Shown: positions 8,157 through 17,590, counted from the first letter of the stretch. The stretch: 64,000 nucleotides of DNA from Candidatus Rhodobacter oscarellae (GCF_001078595.1 NZ_LFTY01000002.1:1802241-1866240); one strand, 5' to 3'. The notes: a model not told the origin generated them from the letters alone. Numbers and translations are program-made.

Positions 8157-9178
8157 CCGGCGCCCCCAAGCAACACGTTCAAAGCCTTGGCCCGCGGCAT
8201 GGCGCCAATCACCTTGCCATCGCGCGCCACGGGGATGGTGTCGGCGCTATCGTTCACGATGCGCCGCGCCAGGGACTGGATCGTGGCGCCCGCATCCACA
8301 GGATCGCCACCCGCAGGGTGCGCCCCCTCCTCAACCAGAACGCCCGCATGCACCACGCGGGATTTATCAATCTCCTCGGTGAACTTGGCGACATATTCCG
8401 TGGCGGGGTTCAGCACGATCTGGTCGGGCGTGTCGATCTGCTCGACCGCGCCGTTCTTCATGATCGCAATGCGGTCGGCGAGGCGCAAAGCCTCGTCGAA
8501 GTCATGGGTGATGAAAACGATGGTCTTGCCCAGCATCTCTTGCAGGCGCAGGAACTCGTCCTGCATCTCGCGCCGGATCAGCGGGTCGAGCGCCGAGAAC
8601 GGCTCGTCCAGGAACCAAATGTCGGGCTCGATGGCGAGCGAGCGGGCGATGCCGACGCGCTGCTGCTGCCCGCCGGAAAGCTCGCGCGGGAAATACTCCT
8701 CGCGCCCCTCCAGGCCCACCAGCTTGACCACCTCTAGGGCGCGGGCACGCCTGGCGTGCCGATCCTGGCCGCGCATCTCCAGCGGGAAGGCCACGTTCTC
8801 GAGCACCGTGCGGTGCGGCAGCAGGCCAAAGCTTTGGAACACCATGCCCATCTTGTTGCGGCGCAGCTCGATCAGGTCGCGCTCTGACAAGCCGCCGATG
8901 TCAGTGCCCTCGACCTCGACCGTGCCGCCGGTGATCTCGTGCAGGCGGGAGAGGCAGCGCACCAGGGTGGACTTGCCAGAACCCGAAAGCCCCATGATCA
9001 CCAGCATCTCGCCGCGGCTGACATCCAGCGTGACGTCCTTGACGCCCGCGATATAGCCCGCGACGGCGATCTCGTCATAACCCATGCCATCGGGCATGCT
9101 CTTAAGAAATTTCTCAGGGTGCGGGCCGAAGAGCTTCCACACATTGCGGCAAGAGATAACGGTGTCTTCAGATGGCAT
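8153..9178 (-). CDS. tmoV: TMAO ABC transporter ATP-binding protein
   Basis: This 341-aa ATPase of the OpuAA/ProV type has Walker A GLSGSGKST at residues 63-71, signature LSGGQQQR and Walker B IWFLDEPFSALD. A C-terminal ~60-residue CBS-like segment ends the protein. The ATG at 9178 is preferred because AAGAGGGG precedes it at good spacing; the frame could extend seven codons to a TTG without a ribosome site. It follows tmoX after 141 bp that hold a strong hairpin. Confidence 0.92.
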   Translation of the reverse strand: MPSEDTVISCRNVWKLFGPHPEKFLKSMPDGMGYDEIAVAGYIAGVKDVTLDVSRGEMLVIMGLSGSGKSTLVRCLSRLHEITGGTVEVEGTDIGGLSERDLIELRRNKMGMVFQSFGLLPHRTVLENVAFPLEMRGQDRHARRARALEVVKLVGLEGREEYFPRELSGGQQQRVGIARSLAIEPDIWFLDEPFSALDPLIRREMQDEFLRLQEMLGKTIVFITHDFDEALRLADRIAIMKNGAVEQIDTPDQIVLNPATEYVAKFTEEIDKSRVVHAGVLVEEGAHPAGGDPVDAGATIQSLARRIVNDSADTIPVARDGKVIGAMPRAKALNVLLGGAG

Positions 9179-9202
9179 ATTGCCCCTCTTTCTTGCCAAG
9201 AT

Positions 9203-9233
9203 GTCTTCGGGCCAGATTACATGGCCCGAAGAC
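9203..9233. promoter_or_regulatory. Intercistronic hairpin between tmoX and tmoV
   Basis: An 11-bp perfect stem, GTCTTCGGGCC paired with GGCCCGAAGAC, encloses a 9-base loop. A T-run follows only on the plus strand, whereas transcription of tmo runs on the minus strand. It therefore fits an mRNA-stabilising or attenuating hairpin better than a terminator. Such hairpins commonly keep binding-protein mRNA above permease and ATPase mRNA. Confidence 0.6.
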
Positions 9234-9247
9234 GGTTTTTGAAAGGT

Positions 9248-9280
9248 GGCGTCTCATCCGCCCTATTGAGCGTCTTCGAC
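9248..9280. repeat. Short repeat GGCGTCTCATCYGCCCT...TCGAC, copy 1
   Basis: This 33-bp stretch closely matches 31223-31255 in front of galD, and part of it resembles 62738-62766 inside nuoE. It lies in the tmoX-tmoV spacer, next to the hairpin at 9203-9233. Confidence 0.6.
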
Positions 9281-9319
9281 ATCGCGAGGACGCCCATTCG
9301 GACGGACCGAGCGGCGCCT

Positions 9320-10384
<1,065 letters not shown>

Positions 10385-11722
10385 CTAAACTTGCAAATAA
10401 CTCTCTAAGCTGTCGTCCAGCGCGTCCTTCCAAGGCGTGTGATGCTCTGGCGCCTTGGTGCCGGTCATCGGGCTGGTGTAGCCGTTGTTGCGGAAGGTCA
10501 TGATGTCGGCCTTCTTGTGCTTCTTCCACTCGTAGAAGGCCTGGTTCGCCGCCTGGATGTCGAAGCTCGGGTAATCCGTCTCCTCGATCAGCTCCATCGT
10601 GTAGGCGCCCTGGTAGTCGATGCAGGCAAAGTCGTCGGCCAGCGCGCCCTCTTCGGCTTTGCGCTGCGCCACATCGGCCTCCAGCGTGGCCATGTCAGAG
10701 GGGATCGCGATCTTGCCCATGATCGCGTCGCGCACCCACCAGGCCTGGGCGTCGAACATGTTGAACGTGTACCACTGGTCCTGCATGCCCAGGTAGAACA
10801 TGTCGGTGTTGTGGTTCCACACGACCCCTTTGTAGAGGTCGTCGGCGGCCAGGATATTCGCGGTCTTCAGCCGCAGATCGTCCGGCAGGAACGGGAAGTG
10901 GTGCTTGTAGCCGGTGCACAGGATGATCGCGTCCACATCCGCGGTGCTGCCATCGGTGAAGTGGCAGGTCTTGCCCTCCACCCGGTCCAGCCCGGCCACC
11001 TCGGTCCAGTTCTCGGGCCATTTATAGCCCGTCGCCCCGCCCCGGCAGCTCTGCACGATGCTCGTGGCGCCGTATTTCCAGATCTGGCTGCCGATATCCT
11101 CCGCCGAGTAGCTGGTGCCCATGATCATCACGTCTTTGCCGGTGAACTCGCGCGCGTCGCGGAAGTCATGCGCGTGCAGGAGCCGCCCGTTATAGCTCTC
11201 AAATCCGGGGTATTCCGGCACGTTGGGGACCGAGAAATGCCCCGTGGCCACCACCACATGATCAAACTGCTCGGTCTTCTCGCTATCGGTCTTCTCGTTG
11301 CGCACGGTGACCTCGAACCCGCCATCCCGCGCGCGCACATCCCGCACGATGGTGTCGAACTCGATCCAATCGCGCACGCCGGCCTTCTCAACCCGGCCCT
11401 TGATGTAGTCGAACAGCACCGCGCGGGGCGGATAGGAGGCAATCGGTTTGCCGAAATGCTCCTCGAACGTGTAGTCGGCGAACTCCAGCCCCTCCTTGGG
11501 GCCGTTCGACCACAGGTAGCGGTACATCGAGCCGTGGCAGTTATTGCCGTGCTCGTCCACTCCGGTGCGCCAGGTGTAGTTCCAAAGCCCGCCCCAGTCG
11601 GACTGCTTCTCGTAGCAGACCACCTCGGGGATGTCCTCGCCCTTGGCCTTGGCCGATTGGAAGGCCCGAAGCTGCGCCAGCCCTGACGGTCCGGCCCCAA
11701 TCACACATACGCGTTTCGTCAT
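10385..11722 (-). CDS. tmm: Trimethylamine monooxygenase (flavin-containing)
   Basis: Tmm is an NADPH-dependent class B flavin monooxygenase that oxidises trimethylamine to TMAO in the cytoplasm. The protein is 445 aa, the usual Tmm length. Visible motifs are the FAD site GAGPSG (8-13), the NADPH site [10 protein letters not shown] (202-211) including the Tyr (Y205) known in characterised Tmm, WSNGPK with the active-site Asn near 73, and the FMO-type LCTGYKHHF. The C-terminal YPSFDI...FYEWKKHK block and [12 protein letters not shown] match the marine Tmm family closely. It starts at ATG 11722, six bases after the DUF1330 gene. TMAO made here can be used by tdm in the same locus. Confidence 0.95.
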   Translation of the reverse strand: MTKRVCVIGAGPSGLAQLRAFQSAKAKGEDIPEVVCYEKQSDWGGLWNYTWRTGVDEHGNNCHGSMYRYLWSNGPKEGLEFADYTFEEHFGKPIASYPPRAVLFDYIKGRVEKAGVRDWIEFDTIVRDVRARDGGFEVTVRNEKTDSEKTEQFDHVVVATGHFSVPNVPEYPGFESYNGRLLHAHDFRDAREFTGKDVMIMGTSYSAEDIGSQIWKYGATSIVQSCRGGATGYKWPENWTEVAGLDRVEGKTCHFTDGSTADVDAIILCTGYKHHFPFLPDDLRLKTANILAADDLYKGVVWNHNTDMFYLGMQDQWYTFNMFDAQAWWVRDAIMGKIAIPSDMATLEADVAQRKAEEGALADDFACIDYQGAYTMELIEETDYPSFDIQAANQAFYEWKKHKKADIMTFRNNGYTSPMTGTKAPEHHTPWKDALDDSLESYLQV

Positions 11723-11728
11723 TGTTTC

Positions 11729-12019
11729 TTACACTCCCTCAACGATTGTTTGTACGGATGAGGAGGCCGCTTGGCGCATGGCCTTGGCCTCGGCGTAGAT
11801 ATCGGAATGGTACCAGTCCTGAGCGGCTTGGTAGCTGGGGAACTGGATCACCACGTTGCGGTCGCCCGGCGGGGTGCCCTCGTAGCTGACCGCCTGCCCG
11901 CCGCGCACGATGAACTGCCCGCCAAAGGGCTCCAGCGTGGCCTGCACAAGCTTAACATAGTTGGGATAGGCCACCGGGTCGGTCACTTTGATCTGCGCGA
12001 TGACGTATCCTTTGGGCAT
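11729..12019 (-). CDS. DUF1330 family protein
   Basis: This 96-aa small cytoplasmic protein has a DUF1330 dimeric alpha/beta-barrel fold, recognised by the start MPKGYVIAQIKVTDP, the central VIQFPSYQAAQDWYHS and the Y-x-x-A-x-x-x-R-x-x-A block. The family has no general biochemical assignment. It lies six bases upstream of tmm and is presumably co-transcribed, so a role near trimethylamine oxidation is possible. Confidence 0.85.
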   Translation of the reverse strand: MPKGYVIAQIKVTDPVAYPNYVKLVQATLEPFGGQFIVRGGQAVSYEGTPPGDRNVVIQFPSYQAAQDWYHSDIYAEAKAMRQAASSSVQTIVEGV

Positions 12020-12213
12020 CTTACTTGGCGCCCCGCTCAGATTTGGGCGTTTGGCGCAACGGGCGGCGAGCGGATCCCGCAGGCTGCGGCCAAGCGCACC
12101 ACCCTGCGTTTTTCTCGCCCAATCTCAATGGAATATTCACCGAATCGCCCAAGGATTGAGGGCGGTAGGGAGGGGGTAACCGGCGCAGGCGCGTTAAGGA
12201 ATTCTTCATCATT

Positions 12214-12798
12214 CTAAATCCCCGGCTCGGCCCGTGAGGCTTCCCAATCCGGCTCGAAACCCAGCACCTCTGTGTCCGGATGCAGCCCCGGATTAAACAG
12301 CGCGTTATGCGCCATCGTGGCCTGGTAGAGCGGGTTATGCGGCGCCAAGCGCCAGACCTTACACACTAGATCGAAGCGCTGGTTATAGGCGTCGAACTTC
12401 AGCGTGCAGCGCTCGGCGGCGCGGATCTGCGCCGCGCCTTTGCTTTCTGGCGGGAAGGTCGAGGTGAGTATGTCGCTGAATTCCTTGTGCTTTTGGTAGT
12501 AAGCAGAGGACAGGAACTCGATAGCCTTGGCGCGGCGCTCGGCGGGGTCGTTGGTGCGGGCGGCCATGTGCTGCATCTCGGGCACCAGGGCATAGCCCGG
12601 CGCCTTGTTGAGGATAGTGATGATGTGGCCCAGCGGCTCTGCGTCGCCGGGCAGCACCAGCGCGGGCATGATGCCGTCATCGGGGCGCCCATCGGCGTCG
12701 CGCATCGCCATCTGGCGTACCCGGCACTGCCATTTCAGGAAGGCCGAGCGCAGCTTGCTGTCCGTAAAGCTGGTGCCAAGCGCGGTTGCGATGCTCAT
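12214..12798 (-). CDS. Conserved unknown protein of the amine locus (194 aa)
   Basis: I do not recognise this 194-aa protein. It has no signal peptide or transmembrane segment. A central region reads GHIITILNKAPGYALV and is followed by a helical stretch and a Tyr/Lys-rich segment (SSAYYQKHKEFSDIL). Its ATG overlaps the stop of the nitrilase-family gene at 12795 as ATGA, so the two are translationally coupled. A role with that amidase in methylated-amine breakdown is inferred only from this coupling. Confidence 0.75.
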   Translation of the reverse strand: MSIATALGTSFTDSKLRSAFLKWQCRVRQMAMRDADGRPDDGIMPALVLPGDAEPLGHIITILNKAPGYALVPEMQHMAARTNDPAERRAKAIEFLSSAYYQKHKEFSDILTSTFPPESKGAAQIRAAERCTLKFDAYNQRFDLVCKVWRLAPHNPLYQATMAHNALFNPGLHPDTEVLGFEPDWEASRAEPGI

Positions 12799-13637
12799 TC
12801 TGCAGCCTCCGGCTTGGCAAATGCGAAGGGGCGGTCATGGCTCAGGCTGGGGATGCGCCCGCGCGCCTCGGCGACCTTGCCCAGGTCCAGGCGCGCCGAG
12901 ACGATCCCCGGCAGGGTGCCCCCATCGGCCACCAACTCGCCCCAGGGGCCGACCACCAGGGAGTGCCCATAGCTCTCGCCGCCGCCGGGCACCGGCCCAA
13001 TGGCGCAGGGCGAGACCATGTAACAGCCGTTCTCGATGGCGCGCGCGCGGTTGAGCACATGCCAATGCGCCTCGCCGGTCTTGCGGGTGAAGGCCGCGGG
13101 CGCGCAGATCACCTCGGCCCCGGCTTGGGCAAGCTGCCGATAGAGGTCGGGAAAGCGCAGGTCATAGCAGATCGTGTGCCCGATGCGCCCCCAGGGCGTG
13201 TCGTGGATCACCGCCGCGCCGCCTGCGACCACGCGGGCGCTCTCGCGGTACACCTCCGCCTCCGAGAGCTGGATGTCGAACATGTGGATCTTGTCGTAGC
13301 GCCCGACCACTTGCCCCTTCTCGTCGATCATGAAGCCGCGGTTGATGATCTTGCCGCCTTGCCCTTCGACCGCCACCGAGCCCAGCATCACCCAAACGCC
13401 ACGCTCCCGCGCGAAGGCCCGGAAGGCCTCGACCATGGGATGAGCCCCGTCCGGTGCCACCGGCGGGGCCAAAGCGGGCCCGTCCGAGGCCAACCCGCCA
13501 CAATACTCCGGCAAGAATAGTATCTCGGCGCCCGCCTGCACCGCGGCCTCAGCCAGGGGCAAGGCCTCGTCAATCGCCTCCTCAAAGCTGGCCATGGGCC
13601 GCGTCTGCAAACATGCTATGTCCAGGTGCCGTGCCAT
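12795..13637 (-). CDS. Carbon-nitrogen hydrolase, Nit2/omega-amidase-like
   Basis: This 280-aa nitrilase-superfamily amidase shows the catalytic Glu, Lys and Cys in FLPEYCGG, GRYDKIHMFD and ICYDLRFPD. The RYDKIHMFDI and CYDLRFPDLYR blocks are those of the Nit1/Nit2 branch, which acts on alpha-keto acid omega-amides or deaminated glutathione. The ATG at 13637 has GGAGCTTGATTGAG upstream; the frame extends 39 codons further, but that part is hairpin DNA. Its job may be to hydrolyse a glutamyl-amide-derived intermediate of this locus, which is inference. Confidence 0.85.
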   Translation of the reverse strand: MARHLDIACLQTRPMASFEEAIDEALPLAEAAVQAGAEILFLPEYCGGLASDGPALAPPVAPDGAHPMVEAFRAFARERGVWVMLGSVAVEGQGGKIINRGFMIDEKGQVVGRYDKIHMFDIQLSEAEVYRESARVVAGGAAVIHDTPWGRIGHTICYDLRFPDLYRQLAQAGAEVICAPAAFTRKTGEAHWHVLNRARAIENGCYMVSPCAIGPVPGGGESYGHSLVVGPWGELVADGGTLPGIVSARLDLGKVAEARGRIPSLSHDRPFAFAKPEAAE

Positions 13638-13692
13638 CTCAATCAAGCTCCACTTCGCCCCTTCTTCGGTTCTCAAATATCCCGGGGAGGGT

Positions 13693-13745
13693 CTGGGAGG
13701 GGCAGAGCCCCTCCCAGCGGATCGGATCGGCGCAAGCCGATCCGA
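13693..13745. promoter_or_regulatory. Twin hairpins downstream of the 137-aa gene
   Basis: Two perfect stems lie side by side: CTGGGAGGGGC/GCCCCTCCCAG with loop AGA (13693-13717) and TCGGATCGGC/GCCGATCCGA with a GCAA tetraloop (13722-13745). They directly follow the stop of the gene at 13754. No U-run follows, so processing, mRNA protection or partial termination is more likely than a strong intrinsic terminator. Confidence 0.6.
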
Positions 13746-13753
13746 CACCCCCA

Positions 13754-14167
13754 TCAGAATTTCATATAGGCCTTGCGCAGGCTCACCAGCGGATGCCGGT
13801 CCGACATCTGGAACTTGATCAACAACTCGCGCGCGATCATGTCACGATCCTGCTGGTTGTCTGGCAAGTCGATGCTGTCGGGGATGCGCACCCAGCCGTT
13901 GATGTTGCGATCAAAGACGGCGGGTTTGCCCTCTTCATAGCCCATATGCACATCTTCTAGCCAGTTGAGGTCGTCCCAGCCCATGACCTCCATGTATTTG
14001 GTCAAAAAGGGCGTGATCCGGGCGTAGTCCGGCACCAGGTTCACGTCATAGCGATAACCGATATGCTGGCCGATCTCCTTCTCGCGCTCGGATTCAAGCC
14101 CCGCCGCGTCGTTCAGGAACTGGTCGACATCCTTGATCTCGGAGCCTCGGTAAACTGTTCCAGCCAT
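13754..14167 (-). CDS. Conserved unknown protein of the amine locus (137 aa)
   Basis: This 137-aa soluble protein belongs to no family I recognise. It is acidic and Trp/Tyr-rich in the middle (GWDDLNWLEDVHMGYEEG) and ends in a basic helix (SLRKAYMKF). There are no metal-binding Cys motifs. The start has AAAGGAGAAACAC upstream. It sits between mgsC and the amidase in the same direction, with hairpins on both sides, so it belongs to the amine locus. Its function is unknown. Confidence 0.75.
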   Translation of the reverse strand: MAGTVYRGSEIKDVDQFLNDAAGLESEREKEIGQHIGYRYDVNLVPDYARITPFLTKYMEVMGWDDLNWLEDVHMGYEEGKPAVFDRNINGWVRIPDSIDLPDNQQDRDMIARELLIKFQMSDRHPLVSLRKAYMKF

Positions 14168-14188
14168 GTGTTTCTCCTTTGGAAGGGC

Positions 14189-14244
14189 GGCGGGACAAGT
14201 CCCGCCCTACGTATGTTGCTCTGTAGGGCGGGGTTCACCCCGCC
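14189..14244. repeat. Three-hairpin element, copy 1
   Basis: GGCGGGAC/GTCCCGCC is followed by a small CTAC...GTAG stem and then GGCGGGG/CCCCGCC. The layout is the same as at 17536-17590, but with different bases in the paired arms. It lies in the spacer between mgsC and the 137-aa gene. Confidence 0.75.
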
Positions 14245-14249
14245 ATCCC

Positions 14250-15611
14250 TTAAAGATGGTGATAGTCTTCGATGCCCACGGTGTGGTTCGTGCCCGCAAG
14301 CGGCACGCCCGCCATGGCCGAGGCCTCCATCGTCAGCGCCGCCAGATCCTCGGGCTCCAGCGAATGCAGATGCGTCTTGCCGCAGGCACGGGCGAACAGC
14401 TGAGCCTCAATCGTCAGCGTGTGCAGGAAGTTATAGACGCGCTCGGCGGCCTCATCCGGGTCCAGACGCTCGCGCAAAGCTGGGTCTTGCGTTGCCACGC
14501 CCACCGGGCAGCGGCCCGTGTGGCAGTGGTAGCAATATCCGGGCTCGGCACCGATCTCCTCGGGGTAGTTCGCCTCGGGGATATCCTTGTTGCAGTTCAG
14601 CGCCATCATCACCGAGTGGCCCAGCGCGATGGCGTCCGCGCCCAGGGCGATCGCCTTGGCCACATCGGCGCCATTGCGGATGCCGCCCGCGTAAACCAGG
14701 CTGATCTCGCCGCGCTTGCCCAAATCGTCGATGGCCTTGCGGGCCTGACGGATCGCGGCCATGCCCGGCACGCCGGTGTCTTCCGTGGCCAGGTGCGGAC
14801 CGGCGCCGGTGCCGCCCTCCATCCCGTCGATATAGATGCTATCGGGGTCGCATTTCACCGCCATGCGCACGTCGTCATAGACCCGCGCCGCGCCCAGCTT
14901 GAGCTGGATCGGGATCTGCCAGTCCGTGGCCTCGCGGATCTCCTGGATCTTCAGCGCCAGGTCGTCCGGGCCCAGCCAGTCAGGGTGACGCGCGGGGGAG
15001 CGCTGGTCGATACCCGCGGGCAGCGAACGCATCTCGGCCACCTGGTCGGTGACCTTCTGGCCCATCAGATGCCCGCCCAGGCCGACCTTACAGCCCTGCC
15101 CGATGAAGAACTCGCAGCCATCGGCCAGCACCAGGTGGTTGGGGTTAAACCCATAACGCGACTGGATGCACTGGTAGAACCATTTCGAGCTATAGCGCCG
15201 CTCGTCGGGGATCATGCCGCCCTCGCCCGAACAGGTCGCGGTGCCCGCCATGGTCGCACCGCGCGCCAGCGCGGTCTTTGCCTCATAAGACAAAGCACCA
15301 AAGCTCATGCCGGTCACATAGACTGGGATGTCCAGCTCAATCGGCGTCTTGGCGCGCGGGCCGATAACGGTCTTGGTCTCACATTTCTCGCGGTAACCCT
15401 CGATCACAAAGCGCGTCAGCGTGCCCGGCAGAAATGTCAGGTCATCCCAGTGCGGGATCTTCTTGAACAGCGAGAACCCACGCATCCGGTACCGGCCAAG
15501 CTCGGCCTTGATATGGATGTCGTCCATGACGCGTGGTGGGAAGATAAAGCTGTCACCGATGCGGTTGACATCGCGGTCCAGCGGTTTTTTCGTTGGGCTT
15601 CCGTCAGCCAT
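14250..15611 (-). CDS. mgsC: N-methylglutamate synthase-type FMN subunit (GltB central domain-like)
   Basis: This 453-aa protein corresponds to the FMN and iron-sulfur part of glutamate synthase (GlxD/MgsC type). Visible are VTGMSFGALSYEAK, GGMIPDERR, QLKLGAA, DGMEGGTGAGP with the FMN phosphate loop, and the cluster motif CYHCHTGRCPVG. In N-methylglutamate synthase this subunit forms the C-N bond between 2-oxoglutarate and methylamine nitrogen. It stands with mgsB and mgsA as three separate genes, unlike fused GltB. The ATG at 15611 has AAAGGACATACC. A glutamate synthase-like reaction with another amine cannot be excluded. Confidence 0.85.
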   Translation of the reverse strand: MADGSPTKKPLDRDVNRIGDSFIFPPRVMDDIHIKAELGRYRMRGFSLFKKIPHWDDLTFLPGTLTRFVIEGYREKCETKTVIGPRAKTPIELDIPVYVTGMSFGALSYEAKTALARGATMAGTATCSGEGGMIPDERRYSSKWFYQCIQSRYGFNPNHLVLADGCEFFIGQGCKVGLGGHLMGQKVTDQVAEMRSLPAGIDQRSPARHPDWLGPDDLALKIQEIREATDWQIPIQLKLGAARVYDDVRMAVKCDPDSIYIDGMEGGTGAGPHLATEDTGVPGMAAIRQARKAIDDLGKRGEISLVYAGGIRNGADVAKAIALGADAIALGHSVMMALNCNKDIPEANYPEEIGAEPGYCYHCHTGRCPVGVATQDPALRERLDPDEAAERVYNFLHTLTIEAQLFARACGKTHLHSLEPEDLAALTMEASAMAGVPLAGTNHTVGIEDYHHL

Positions 15612-15652
15612 GGTATGTCCTTTGTGTCAGCGCTCTGTGCTCTCGGCGGGCG

Positions 15653-15698
15653 CGCAAATTTTCAAAATTTGCGTCCAAAATTTTTCCAAAAATTTTGG
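15653..15698. repeat. Two AT-rich palindromes in the mgsB-mgsC spacer
   Basis: A near-perfect inverted repeat CGCAAATTTT-C-AAAATTTGCG (15653-15673) is followed by CCAAAATTTTT-CC-AAAAATTTTGG (15675-15698). The base composition contrasts sharply with the GC-rich surroundings. The style resembles the four-palindrome element at 21367-21560 and 35237-35420, but the sequence differs. Confidence 0.7.
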
Positions 15699-15710
15699 CT
15701 CCGCCCAGCA

Positions 15711-16580
15711 TCAGAGGATCAGTTTCTTCTCGTTCGGCTCGAGATTGTCATAGTTCCAAAGCTGCTTGCCCGCGACGATCTTGGTGAAGTGGTCCACGCC
15801 CTTCTCCGGCATCATCCCGTATTGCGTCAGCTTCCGGGTCAGCCAATCCTTATCAAGCTGCGTCAGCTCGGCCTCGACCGCGTCCACGCCACAGCTTCTG
15901 ATCTCGCCGCCGACATAGATCGTGCCGTCATACATCGAGTCGCCCAGGTTCTTGCCTGCGTTACCGCAGACCACCATCCGGCCCCGCTGCATCATGAAGC
16001 CCGACAAAGCGCCGGTGTCGCCACCCACGATAATCGTGCCGCCCTTCATGTCGATCCCTGTGCGCGAGCCCACCGAGCCGCGACACACCAGGTCGCCGCC
16101 GCGGATCGCCGCCCCAAAGGTGGAACCGGCGTTCTTTTCGATCATCACCGTGCCGGACATCATATTCTCGCCGCAGGACCAGCCCACGCGCCCCGTGATG
16201 CGCACGTTCGGGCCATCGATCAGCCCCACCGCGAAATAGCCCGTCGAGCCCTCGACGATCAGGTTCAGCTTGGACAGGATCCCCACACCCAGCGAGTGCA
16301 TGCCGCGCGGGTTCTGCAGCACGATCGTGCCATAGCCTTCGGCCATCAGAGCCCGGATGCTCTCGTTCACCTCGGTGGTGGTCTTTCCGTCGCAATCCAC
16401 CTCGGTGCGCTTGTTGAAATCCACCACGGGCGCCCAGGGGTACTCGAACCGCTCCAGCGCGTCGGGGTCGAACTCCATATAGAGTGACTTGCCCGTCAGC
16501 TGTTCCGTGGTCATGCCGAGCGCTTTTACGCGCTCCTCCTGGGTCATTGCCTTCAGCTCGGCATCACTTACGCTTGCCAT
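15711..16580 (-). CDS. mgsB: N-methylglutamate synthase-type GXGXG subunit
   Basis: This 289-aa protein matches the C-terminal GXGXG beta-helix domain of glutamate synthase (GlxC/MgsB). Repeated Gly-rich rungs are visible (GRVGWSCGENMMSGTVMIEK, GSVGSRTGIDMKGGTIIVGG, GNAGKNLGDSMYDGTIYVGG). It is non-catalytic by itself and shapes the ammonia tunnel between the amidotransferase and FMN subunits. The start has GAGGAGG upstream and overlaps the mgsA stop by 13 bases. Confidence 0.87.
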   Translation of the reverse strand: MASVSDAELKAMTQEERVKALGMTTEQLTGKSLYMEFDPDALERFEYPWAPVVDFNKRTEVDCDGKTTTEVNESIRALMAEGYGTIVLQNPRGMHSLGVGILSKLNLIVEGSTGYFAVGLIDGPNVRITGRVGWSCGENMMSGTVMIEKNAGSTFGAAIRGGDLVCRGSVGSRTGIDMKGGTIIVGGDTGALSGFMMQRGRMVVCGNAGKNLGDSMYDGTIYVGGEIRSCGVDAVEAELTQLDKDWLTRKLTQYGMMPEKGVDHFTKIVAGKQLWNYDNLEPNEKKLIL

Positions 16581-17506
16581 ACGCGCACCTCCTCGTCGTA
16601 AGGGTCGGTTGTGTCGATCTCATGGGGGAGGATCGCGCGGATCGAGACCTCCTCGGAGGCCATCGCGATCAGGTCGTCGCTCTCGTACAGAACCAGCGGC
16701 TTAGCGGCCATCGTGTCCTTGGCCATCCCAAGCTGGTCCTTGGTGCAGACCAGATAGGTGAACACGCCGTCGATCTCTTCGATGGAGCGGCGCAGGCTCT
16801 CCTCCAGCTCCACCCCATTGGCGAGGTTATGCGCGGTGTAGACCGCCAAAAGCTCGCTGTCGCAGTTCGACTGAAAGCGGTGGCCCTTGCGCTCCATCTC
16901 GCGGCGCATGATCCAGTAGTTGGTGATCTGCCCGTTATGCACCACCGAGATGTCGTTATAGGGGAAGGCCCAATAGGGGTGCGCGGATTTGATATCCACA
17001 TCCGATTCCGTGGCCATGCGGGTGTGGCCGATGCCGTGGGTGCCCTCGAACTCGTGCAGCCCGTAGGCATCCGCCACCACGGTGGCGTCGCCCAGGTCCT
17101 TGATCAGCTCCAGCCCGTTGCCCATCGAGAGGATCTCGGTGCCCTTGTCCTCCTCGATATGGTTGGCCATGGCGGGCGTGTCGCCGTCATGGGTCAGCAC
17201 ATAGCGCAGCGCATGCTCGACGGGGGCCTCTTTCGAGACCACCTTGGCGCCGTGCTCTTCCAGGATGGCGTCCACCCGCGCCACCCGGTCGGCCATAAGC
17301 TTGTGGACACCGCGGCCGATGGCCTTGTCCTCGGCCTCGGCGACCTTGATGCGCATCACATATTCCTCGGGCGCGCGGCCCTTGGAATAGACCGCGTAGC
17401 CGGTGCTGTCCGGCCCCCGGTGTTTGAGGGCCTGCAACATGGCGGTCATCTCGCCACCCACGTTGCTTGATTTCCCCTTATGGATAAGTCCAGCGATTCC
17501 GCACAT
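16568..17506 (-). CDS. mgsA: N-methylglutamate synthase-type glutamine amidotransferase subunit
   Basis: This 312-aa class II glutamine amidotransferase starts MCGIAGLIHKG, so Cys2 becomes the N-terminal nucleophile after Met removal. Supporting motifs are GIGHTRMATES, AHPYWAFPYNDISVVHNGQITNY (shown here only as the start of that block) and NCDSELLAVYTAH. It corresponds to GlxB/MgsA and to the N-terminal part of GltB. The ATG has AAGGAGGCACCGC upstream. It is the first of three adjacent mgs genes. Confidence 0.87.
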   Translation of the reverse strand: MCGIAGLIHKGKSSNVGGEMTAMLQALKHRGPDSTGYAVYSKGRAPEEYVMRIKVAEAEDKAIGRGVHKLMADRVARVDAILEEHGAKVVSKEAPVEHALRYVLTHDGDTPAMANHIEEDKGTEILSMGNGLELIKDLGDATVVADAYGLHEFEGTHGIGHTRMATESDVDIKSAHPYWAFPYNDISVVHNGQITNYWIMRREMERKGHRFQSNCDSELLAVYTAHNLANGVELEESLRRSIEEIDGVFTYLVCTKDQLGMAKDTMAAKPLVLYESDDLIAMASEEVSIRAILPHEIDTTDPYDEEVRVWQA

Positions 17507-17535
17507 TTAGCGGTGCCTCCTTCTTTTCGATGGAA

Positions 17536-17590
17536 GGTGGGCAAATTGCCCACCCTACGAGCGATGTGTAGGGTGGGCAATTTGCCCACC
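17536..17590. repeat. Three-hairpin element, copy 2
   Basis: GGTGGGCAA/TTGCCCACC appears twice (17536-17554 and 17572-17590), joined by a CTAC...GTAG stem. The layout is the same as copy 1 at 14189-14244. It lies in the spacer between the glutamine-synthetase-like gene and mgsA, so the two copies flank the mgs genes. Confidence 0.78.

Noticed and set aside
12020-12213. 63-codon frame between the DUF1330 gene and the 194-aa gene
   Set aside because: It has no ribosome site, no domain and biased Arg/Pro composition; the gap more likely holds a promoter or spacer.
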